Under the pieces are notes generated by a model that was not told where the DNA came from, ran no database searches, and saw nothing but the letters and a program-made list of their open reading frames with translations. Shown piece by piece: positions 56,966-64,000 of a DNA stretch of 64,000 nt (position 1 is the stretch's first letter; the number at the start of each line of letters is the position of its first letter). The stretch spans positions 52,021,886 through 52,085,885 of the forward strand of contig NC_061810.1 of NCBI RefSeq assembly GCF_021462225.1, written 5' to 3'. A program made the position numbers and the translations under genes. This DNA is from Girardinichthys multiradiatus. Its lineage: Eukaryota; Chordata; Actinopteri; Cyprinodontiformes; Goodeidae.

Positions 56966-59049
56966 TGTCCGGGGGGCTCTGTGGGGACCCTCAATGGTGG
57001 TCTGGCCAGAGACTGGGCTCATCCCAGGCTGGCAATTGGAGTGGAGGCTGCTGCTGTTGGCCTCCACGTGATGGACCACCTCGTCCCCTTTGTGGGCGTC
57101 TCGCAGGCCCTCCCATAGGTCCATGCCATCCATAACTGTGGTGGGTGAGACACAGCACCTTCATACATTATTTTAGTGGTTTTATTCTCTTTTTTCTTGT
57201 CTCCTGCTTTTTGTTTTGCTTCGGCTAACTGCATTTTTAGTAACTGAGTTTGCAAAGCTTTAAGTTCTTCCTCATCCTTCTTGTTTTCCTCTCTTATTTT
57301 AGATAAATGGTGAATTAAATGGCGGTCCCATATTCCAGTATCAGCCCCTGCCAAATCAGGATTGTCCTCCATGTTGGTTTTAACTTGTGTGGGTAAACCT
57401 CTTAACACAGCATCTCTGAACCAATCCCTCTGTGGGCCCTCATTGGCCGGATTAGTACCGGTTTGTGTTTGCCACATGGATTTACACTGGTCCAAATATT
57501 CTCTTGGATTGGTATTTGGATTCCATTCAAATTTAGGGATAGTGCGCCCCCTGGTTACAGGGTATAACTCCCTCAACGCGTCCCCTATGTCTTGGGCATG
57601 GAGAGAGAAATGAGTGTCTGGGAAGAGAAGGGAGCGAGCATTCGCTTCAAACTCTCTACAGCTGTGTGGTTTCATGCAACATGCTGCAATTGCACGGTAG
57701 TCCCCTAGAGCTAAAGTGGTGCCTGCGGTAAGAGAATCTAATGTTTGTAACCAAATAGAAGCCCCCTCAGTTACGGGTGGGAGCTTGTCGCAGAGTGTGG
57801 TAAAATCCCCCAGGGAAAAGGGCTTATATTTGCGCTGACCCCCGGACCCAGGTTGATGAAGGAGGGGCAACTGTTTTCTATAGAACCCAGGCTCCCCTCT
57901 TGATGCCACCTGGCGGAGGACGCGTGGTTGCATGGTTTGAGTTTCTGGTTGGGGGCACTGCGCTCAGGTGTGTCTTCTAGTGGTTCATGCAGGGTTGAGA
58001 CAACTTTATCATTTTCCTGGGCCTCCCCTTCCACACTAGGAGTGTGTGAAGCCCAAGGAGTAGATGTCCATGGTGGAAATAATCTATGAGGAAGGGTGCC
58101 ATCAGGCCGCCAGTCACCATACACAGCAACAGTCACTGAGCCTACTTGCTTAGATGGGGCAGGTGTTGCCATGGTCATGCTTTGGGGTGAATAATCTGTG
58201 CAGGGTGAACGGGGTGAGAGATGGTGCTGAGATGGATTTAAAGTTGGGATGGGAATTGTTGCACCATCCAAGATTTCTCGCATTTTTCTTAGCTTAAACC
58301 CATCTGGGCGTACTTGAGTATAAGAGCCAACAGAGAGTGATTCAGAACAAGCTGGATCAGGTACAGACAGAGAGTCTTGTGATTCAGATGAGAAAGAAAT
58401 GAAGTCCTGTTGTTCATCTTGTGGAGCTGTGGGGGCGGTACAGTAAGTGAGAGCAGCCTGTGGGCTGGACAAGCCACGAACAGTTACATGCCCTTCTTTG
58501 AAGTCAAGTACAGGGTACAGCCCTGTGGGAGGAGATGTAGGAGGGGAAGGAGACTGAGGGGAAGCAGTGGGAGGTGCATAGGGTGGTGGCTTGTCAGCTA
58601 CTTCCTTATTCCTGTCAGTGTGTGGTTCTGTATGTGTGGTGTCAGGTTTATCAAACATTGCATATTTACCTCCCTGCCATATTAACACCATCTGAGACCA
58701 GAATGTCTAATTTTTGTTGCCTTGTCCTTTGTCTCTTTAAACTTGCCTTTAAACCATCCACTGTCTTTGCATTTTTCCTCAGCCAACTCTCTTTCTTTCT
58801 TAGCCTTCTTCATATTCAGCCAAAACCATCTTCCAACACTTTTTCTGCTCTTTTCATCAGTTCCATCCTTTTCAACTTCATCCTGTATTTTCTGATCCAT
58901 TTTGTAATAAACTTTTCAGCCTGTTTTCCATCTTGAGTCTGCTGTACCAGTTGTCTCACAACATACACCTGTTCCTTAAATGTTTTCCACACCGGTGCCT
59001 CTGCACTTGACTCTGAGTCATCCGTTTCCCTATCAAATTCTCCGTCCAT
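56966..59049 (-). pseudogene. ERV-2a gag, frameshifted
   Basis: Starts at an ATG at 59049 (MDGEFDRETDD) just after a repeat array. The pieces lie in three frames. 59049-58816 is N-terminal and helical. 58900-58682 is a lysine-rich stretch. 58691-57771 is proline-rich with the late-domain motif PPPY (about 58584). 57933-57019 is the capsid region with WLQTLDSLTAGTTLALGDYR, YPVTRGRTIPKFEWNPN and a charged coiled coil (KIREENKKDEEELKALQTQL). The end is Arg/Gly-rich (RRPQRGRGGPSRGGQQQQPP). A UGA at about 56996 separates gag from the protease frame, the readthrough arrangement of gammaretroviruses. No intact C-x2-C-x4-H-x4-C knuckle was seen; HSNCQPGM in another frame may be its remains. Gag would build the capsid. 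Confidence 0.82.
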
Positions 59050-59059
59050 GTTTAGAAGA

Positions 59060-59154
59060 AAAGTTTTCGCACCCTTCTGTAAAATGTTTTAGCACCCTAG
59101 AAAAGCATTAGCACCCTCAAAAGTATTCACACCCTGAAAAGTATTCCCACCTTT
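59060..59154 (-). repeat. ~19-nt period repeat just before gag
   Basis: On the coding strand GGGTGCGAAAACTTTT, GGGTGCTAAAACATTTT, GGGTGCTAATGCTTTT, GGGTGTGAATACTTTT and GGGAATACTTTT follow one another with period 18-23. The last unit ends ~10 bases before the gag ATG. Confidence 0.75.
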
Positions 59155-60284
59155 CTTCACTTCACTCTGTTCATTCACTGGTCAACTGAGGCCGTCCAGA
59201 AAATATGGCATGCTATGTCCCGAGTATCTGGACTATTTTGAGAGTGACATAAACATGTCTAAAGACACCTTAGTTTCCCCACATACAATCCAAACAGCAA
59301 TCAGCATCCTGTCATTGTTGACACCAGTTAGGTTTCCATACATGAATGCTTCATTCATTCACCTGCAATGAGAGTCTGGCGAACCGCTGCGCCTCTCTCT
59401 AGTCACACCGTATTTTTCACACACTCCTCCTAACAAGTCTGTCTCACAGATTATCCCTTCTGTGAACAGCTCATTTATTTTATGTGTTTGTGTATTATGT
59501 ACTTTTCTCTAGGGTCCACTAGATGTCCTCCAAGTCTGACTATTCTTGCTGAATTATCCTATTCAGCTCATAGTTTTCTCATGCTGGTCTTGTTACAAAT
59601 GTCATTTATAACTCACAGTCATGCTCTCACTGTTACTGGTCTTACAGATTCATACAAACTGTTCACAGTAACTTATAGCTTCACGGGACTTCAGACTATG
59701 TGTTTTATGAATTACCACATCTGTAATCTGGTTTTATTGAGACAGAACTCGAATAAAACACAGCATTCAAACCTTTGTGTTTTTGCCCGGTCTTAGCTTT
59801 CTGACTCCAGAATACAATGAACAACCTAGGGACCTTAACCCTTATCCAGAGGGACTCTAACCCTCAAATTCCAGGGGACTCGAACCCCGTTTTTTGAGGG
59901 ACTCAAACCTTAAGAAAACTGTTTACACATCGGAGGTTCCCAACCTCCGGGACTTCAACCCAGCAAAATCATGAATTCTCGTCAGAAACCATGTAGAGTT
60001 GCCAACTCAGGAAACACACGGGCCTCAAACCCTATTTCTCACTTTACTTTACTTGACCTCTTTTATATTATCCTAACACACTGGTCTACACATTTTAAAT
60101 TTAGCAAAACATTTCACTTACTCAGACATCTGACACCAAGAATTTAGGCCTATCGACAATGCCAAAAGAGCAGAGTTCGTTTAAACAGGTTCTGCCTTAC
60201 CTTTGTTAGAAGTGAGGAGGGTACCCTGGTGTCAAGACGTCTTTTGGTGAAGTTCTGATTTAGCCGAAAGTCCTCGCTTTTCCC
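59155..60284 (-). other. ERV-2a leader between primer site and gag
   Basis: About 1.1 kb without a convincing frame. Such long leaders carry packaging and splice signals. It includes the 13-mer array at 59830-60032. The 104-codon plus-strand frame at 59482-59796 shows no motif. Confidence 0.55.
59830..60032 (-). repeat. Array of six 13-mers in the ERV-2a leader
   Basis: GGGACCTTAACCC, GGGACTCTAACCC, GGGACTCGAACCC, GGGACTCAAACC, GGGACTTCAACCC and GGGCCTCAAACCC (plus-strand reading) start at 59830, 59852, 59876, 59899, 59949 and 60020. The steps of 22, 24, 23, 50 and 71 are near one, two and three times 23.7. On the coding strand one unit reads GGGTTCGAGTCCC, which contains the B-box consensus of tRNA genes. 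Confidence 0.65.
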
Positions 60285-60305
60285 AAATCACGTCGGGGGT
60301 CACCA
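60285..60305 (-). other. Primer binding site, tRNA-Trp type
   Basis: On the minus strand TGGTGACCCCCGACGTGATTT matches the complement of the 3' end of vertebrate tRNA-Trp with one additional C. It lies 3 bases from the LTR, as required. Confidence 0.75.
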
Positions 60306-60308
60306 AGT

Positions 60309-60838
60309 TGTCGGAGTTGTCCTTCTAAACTCCTGCGTGTTCGTTTATTTGGTCAAAGCATCTTAATTCTGCACGAGAAAAAACTAAACTTAAATGTCTA
60401 AGAAAGCAAAACACGGACTAGAGGTTGAAGCTGATTCACCCGGCCGGGGAAGAGAGGTGCTGTTGTCTCTGCGTAGTTAGGAACACTTCTGCTCTTCTCT
60501 ACCCTGCACCGTTCTTTTATTGAACACACACATACCAGGAAATATACATTTTACACTTGTTGTGCAGCGCCTTATCAGTTTCTCACACATTCTTTTGCTG
60601 AAGGTCAGTTCTGAGGCATCTTCTATTGATGAAACTGACACATGCACTCACACCCTATAGTGCCTGTTTTTTTAAGTTCACAAATAATACATATTGTTCT
60701 GCACAGTTAACTTTCTAAGCGCTACAGGTTCAGACTAATTCCACACTGTTATGAATATAAGAACACATTACACTTTGTTATATATAACATCAGGTATGAC
60801 GATCAGGTATGACTTATATGCAATCACCATTCACAACA
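60309..60838 (-). repeat. ERV-2a 5' LTR
   Basis: On the minus strand starts TGTTGTGAATGG and ends AGGACAACTCCGACA. CAATAAAAGAACGG at about 60522 and CCAAATAAACGAAC at about 60350 are TATA or polyadenylation signals. The left end is fixed by the primer site; the right end is an estimate. Confidence 0.7.
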
Positions 60839-61845
60839 TTCCCTACGGTGATGCATTAAGTCCAGAAAGGTGTATCTTTCTCGTGGTTGGGTCGGATCAA
60901 GGCTGGTTTGTATTCACACCAGAAGTAAACTGCATCGCACCACAGTTCCTCTGGAAGCTGACCGAGAACACCTCAAAAGATGGGTCTTGGTCCAGCTGTT
61001 TGTTCTGCACCAGAGTTCGCTTAAGTGTATTTCCACCTGCACAAAAGGTCAATTTCAAGGGGAAAAACAAATTTTGGTTAATTTAAAACAGACCAAACGT
61101 GACAGGTGTGAATACACCCTTACAGAAGGGAATGATGCTGTCCATTAATCTAGAAAGAGTTACAAGGCTATCTATCACCAAACTATTTGAAGTTCATCAT
61201 TCTACAGATCCACAAGCAGGAAACATTTAAGAAAAGTAAAGCAGGTTCCCCATATCCAGACTCTGTGATGCTCAAGGAAATGACTCTACAGGCATTAGTC
61301 AGTTGAAAGCTTAAAGAGTTGAAAGAGACAGTAAATCATACAAAAGGCTTCTCACCAACAACACATTACTACATTTTCAACAGGTAAAACGCCTTCAGTA
61401 TATTTTTGTAAAAGGAAAGCACCTACTTTCTCAGGCCACCAAAAGCACTGCATTACATCAAAATTAGCCAAAAGATGATGTGAGGTCTTGTTCCCTGTTT
61501 CGTCCAAATGTGTTTGGTTTTCTGCTTTTTTTTTGTCTCTCACACACACAAACAGCCACACACTATGCTGGGAAAGTAAATTAAATTGTGATAAGTGGCC
61601 TTGCCAGCTTGAGCAAGCTGAGAGGAGGCAGAAGAGGGATGGCTGGAAATCTGCCTTCAAAGCAGAAAGCTATGAGTACGGAAAAAAACTAGGTAAAAAG
61701 GACAGAAAAAGAAGAAATAAAGGCTAAGCTTAATAGAGTAGAACTCAGAAAATAACAGCTTTAAGGACTGTTATGTTATATCAAAGACATGTTTAACTAA
61801 AAAAAAACAATTTCCTTCAATGCCTTCTACATATATTTTGTCAGA
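60839..61845. other. No gene recognised; one MITE-like block
   Basis: 60880-61120 has words such as GTTCGCTTAAGTG, ACCAAACGTGACAGGTGTGA and GGTCTTGGTCCAG, which recall a fish MITE of the reciprocal TTCGC/GGACC kind. The remainder is AT-rich, with a short CA tract at about 61541. Confidence 0.4.
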
Positions 61846-61848
61846 TAG

Positions 61849-62541
61849 CAAACTAAGACAGTTCCTGAAGACATTAAAATGATCAAATGTTACCTATGCA
61901 AGGTACAAAGGCCTCCGATCGATACTCTGCAGGAAGAGTGGTCTTTGGAACCATGTGGCCTGAGTGGTAGCTGGGGGCATATTTTCATGTATGAAATAAG
62001 AGAGCTTTGTCTGTATCAATTGGATCAAGCCGAGGTATTTAACGGGTCATTGGCTCTGTGTACTCTCACCCACAATGACTGGGCTGTGTGACTGGTGGCA
62101 ATCCCACACCTTAACGATAACCTTGAATCAGTCTCAGTGTACGACAGGGGGGATGAAGATGAATCCTCTCCTCAACCAGCAAAAAGGATGAGAATGTGTT
62201 CTCATCCTTCTGATGTTGAAATAGCTGTGAGAGAACCTCTCTTTAGTGCAGTGTGGGGATCAAAAACCACAGCAAATGGTCGCTGGTCTTTTCAGGCAAG
62301 CAAACGCAAGAACAACCAGACAATCCCCTCAGATCTATTTGTGTTGGAGGCATTCAATCAGAACTGCGGTGTATTCAAGACAGTGCTGGCTCTGCCGTTT
62401 GATGCTCGGGTTGAGAAGATGAATGAAATTGGACAGCGTCTTTCCAACCTTTTCCGAAACTCACGCTGCTGGATTGATGTCATGTCAGTGAAAAGAATCC
62501 TGACGTTCCCTGTTGTGGATCAAAAGCCCACCCTTTTTTGA
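61849..62541 (+). pseudogene. Unrecognised ~220-codon frame with one in-frame TGA
   Basis: The frame is open after a TAG at 61846-61848 through an ATG at 61879 (context TTAAAATGA) to a TGA at 62089-62091, then again to TGA at 62539-62541. The first part has CYLCK, then PCGLSGSWGHIFMYEIREL. The second part has an acidic patch DRGDEDESS, a basic PAKRMRM that could be a nuclear localisation signal, then GRWSFQASKRKNNQTIPSDL and a hydrophobic/helical end (LALPFDARVEKMNEIGQRLS). A splice-acceptor-like TTTTGTCAG precedes at 61836-61844. GC content is higher than the flanks. No family was recognised. It could be an old viral gene, a transposon gene or a host exon. The TGA means it is broken or read through. 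Confidence 0.5.
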
Positions 62542-62543
62542 GG

Positions 62544-62572
62544 ACCCGCCCCACCTTCCTGCGCTATATATC
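62544..62572 (+). promoter_or_regulatory. GC box plus TATA box
   Basis: CCCGCCCC at 62545-62552 and CTATATATC at 62564-62572 follow the stop of the preceding frame by a few bases and stand ~65 bases upstream of the ATG at 62632. This layout fits a compact RNA polymerase II promoter. Confidence 0.5.
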
Positions 62573-62631
62573 AGGGTCTAACTGCGAGTTCACAGACTCT
62601 TCTTCACAACGGAGGGCGGCAGACCTTGAGA

Positions 62632-62702
62632 ATGTATGGAGCGTACAGGAAAACACCATACTGGGACCTCTACAACCAGCAAGAAGAGACCCTCTTCTCT
62701 CC
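62632..62702 (+). pseudogene. Start of a second frame, cut by an ERV
   Basis: ATG at 62632 (context TTGAGAATGT) starts MYGAYRKTPYWDLYNQQEET, open for 23 codons up to the ERV end at 62703. The continuation would lie on the far side of the ERV, outside the window. Not recognised. The apparent splice donor GTAAGA at 62731 belongs to the LTR, not to this frame. Confidence 0.4.
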
Positions 62703-62821
62703 TGTTAGGTATTATTTAGTCAACTCAGAGGTAAGAACGATATTTTATAATTGGGCGCAGATCAGCTGTTTTCTTCACCGGTTTGAGACGCTGGGCCATC
62801 TTTGAACCCGGACTTCCTCTG

Positions 62822-63520
62822 CTACCCCGTCGGTTGATCTGGCTCCTGTAACGGCAAAACTGGCTTACAGTGGCTTTTATGGATCCAGGAAGGCCTCTCT
62901 GCTATTTTCAGAGCTGTGGGCGTTGTCAGGAGTACTTGAAACGGCCCTTTCCACCAAGGAGTGCTCCAATCCTTCCGGTGGAGTGTCTTAATCAGGACCA
63001 GGTCTCCAGGCCTCAGGTCATTCTGTGGGATAGGAGCAGAGATTATCGGCAGACCACTGGACATTTGTTCTTCTTTTGTCTGCAACATTTTATTCATCCA
63101 CTCAGCTAATGAAGGTTCCTGTTGTGCTTTCTCTATTTCATTCATGTCAGAGGGCAGAGAAAACGGTCTGCCATGTACTATTTCTTTGAGAATACAAATT
63201 CACATCAGCAACTTGGTGTCACGTGATCTCAGACTCAGAATATAGAGGGTGGAGCCATACAATGATGTACAGTAGGTGGCAAATGGAGTAAGACCGGTTT
63301 GATTTGGAGTTATTCTCATCCATAATTAACCAGGGATAGGCATTCGGGCCATGGCCTCCCTGTTTCTTCCATTGTTTTCCTTAATCTTTAACTGAAACCC
63401 TAATGCTTTAGAACTTAGTTCTATTAATTTATTTACAAAATGAGTTCCATTATCTGACCTTATAATCTGTGGGATACCATATGTGGGGAAGAAATGTGTC
63501 ACTAGGTTCATCTATTACAA
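62822..63520 (-). pseudogene. ERV-1b integrase remains
   Basis: 63511-63326 holds GIPQIIRSDNGTHFVNKL with the second catalytic Asp of the integrase core. 63145-62822 holds the C-terminal part with [20 protein letters not shown], in better frame than the ERV-1 copy. The two are separated by a shift and by a ~96-base insert at 63185-63280, absent from ERV-1. The region with the first catalytic Asp is largely deleted (63512-63590). Integrase would join viral DNA to the chromosome; this one is dead. Confidence 0.82.
63185..63280. other. ~96-bp insert in the ERV-1b integrase
   Basis: Comparison with ERV-1 at 50205-50225 shows the coding text continuous on either side. The insert begins TTTGAGAATACAAATTCAC and ends GATGTACAGTAGGTGGC. 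It contains CACGTG. No inverted ends or tail were recognised. Confidence 0.6.
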
Positions 63521-63587
63521 CTAGGCAATATTTCTTCCCCCGTGTTTGCAACAAATTATGCATGATCTGCAAAAATGATTTGCATAG

Positions 63588-64000
63588 TCAGAAATATTTA
63601 TAGTGTAGCATTAATGCTTTACCAGATGTGACATATTCCCCCCTTGACACGTGGGTCTTCCCATGTGTCACTGTAGCCGCTGTGTTGTATACATTTTTTG
63701 GGAGGATTGGTTTATCTTCTATCTGATAGATGTCATCTTTTTTCTGTGCTCCTTTCTTTAGCCAGGCCTTTATTTCTGTCTTGGGTGCTGACTGTTGGGC
63801 GTCTTTCAGCACGTCTGTGTCTATAAATAGCAGATCTGACATTTTCTCTTTAATAGGTTGAAATGAGTTAGTTCTGTCCCTGATGATGTTTTAAAACCTC
63901 TATTTTGCCAAATCTTAGCATGGTGATGTACTGATCTGAAAACGTATTGGCTGTCTGTGTATATATTAAGTATTTGTCCCTCATGTAATTCACATGCTCT
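63588..64000 (-). pseudogene. ERV-1b RNase H and integrase N-terminal region
   Basis: At the window edge the minus strand reads ILNIYTDSQYVF, the block with a catalytic Asp of retroviral RNase H. A one-base shift near 63880 leads into the 63842-63588 frame (MSDLLFIDTDVLKDAQQSAP), which covers the RNase H to integrase linker. Cysteines of the integrase zinc region follow near 63560, out of frame. Confidence 0.75.

Larger units (their letters stand above)
62703..64000 (-). mobile_element. ERV-1b: second copy of the ERV-1 lineage, deleted
   Basis: On the minus strand, from the window edge: RNase H, integrase, env start, then a jump to the last ~40 bases of the ERV-1 type LTR (62742-62703, ending AATACCTAACA). 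Nearly all of env and most of the LTR are deleted. 62743-62810 retains an env-start ATG at 62799. The 5' part lies to the right, outside the window. The left host flank ends TCTCC; its partner duplication cannot be checked. Confidence 0.85.

Noticed and set aside
62725..62740. Splice donor (GAG/GTAAGA) for the frame starting at 62632
   Set aside because: The text is the reverse of the conserved ERV-1 LTR end, which begins at 62703. It was brought in by the ERV and is not part of the original gene.

Overview
The window reads as chromosomal DNA of a teleost fish, probably a percomorph. Introns, AT-rich non-coding DNA and fish-typical repeats show this: Rex3 (RTE), L2/Maui-type LINEs, V-SINE-like and other tRNA-derived SINEs, several Tc1 families, hAT-derived genes, and gamma/epsilon-type endogenous retroviruses (ERVs). 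No complete ordinary host gene was recognised. Nearly every long reading frame belongs to a mobile element. Only one protein-coding element looks intact: a Tc1 transposase of 334 residues.

Layout. 1-246 (minus): N-terminal part of a BED-finger protein cut by the window edge. 3.2-9.7 kb: Tc1 remnants in otherwise featureless DNA. 9.7-12.1 kb: a 5'-truncated L2-type LINE. 14.7-19.3 kb: a SINE carrying a solo LTR, then Rex3 pieces, one of them split by a 0.52 kb element. 21.5-24.4 kb (minus): a decayed multi-exon hAT-derived (ZNF862-like) gene with a palindromic NRF-1-type site upstream. 25.6-29.4 kb: Rex3 joined to a long L2 copy with esterase ORF1, endonuclease and reverse transcriptase, but no 3' end. 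32.07-33.68 kb: the intact Tc1. 34-36.7 kb: SINE and L2-type 3' region. 39.3-41.1 kb: two promoter-like regions, the best hints of host genes. 41.4-44.2 kb: a long LTR-like element and a second near-complete Tc1.

44.3-54.4 kb is a nest: an L2-type repeat holds a non-autonomous element with a 5-bp target duplication, which holds ERV-1 (tRNA-Tyr-type primer site, 5-bp duplication), whose 3' LTR holds another LTR-like element. 54.5-60.8 kb holds two ERV halves facing each other: env plus 3' LTR on the plus strand, and LTR, primer site (tRNA-Trp type), gag and protease on the minus strand. The halves share a ~19-nt repeat motif. 62.7-64.0 kb (minus) is a second, deleted copy of the ERV-1 lineage. 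It interrupts a compact stretch (61.85-62.70 kb) with an unrecognised ~220-codon frame, a GC box plus TATA box, and the start of a second frame. That stretch is the least explained part of the window.

The genes form no pathway. The content is a record of repeated insertion, deletion and recombination between transposable elements. Element identities rest on motifs and remembered family features; no database search was run.
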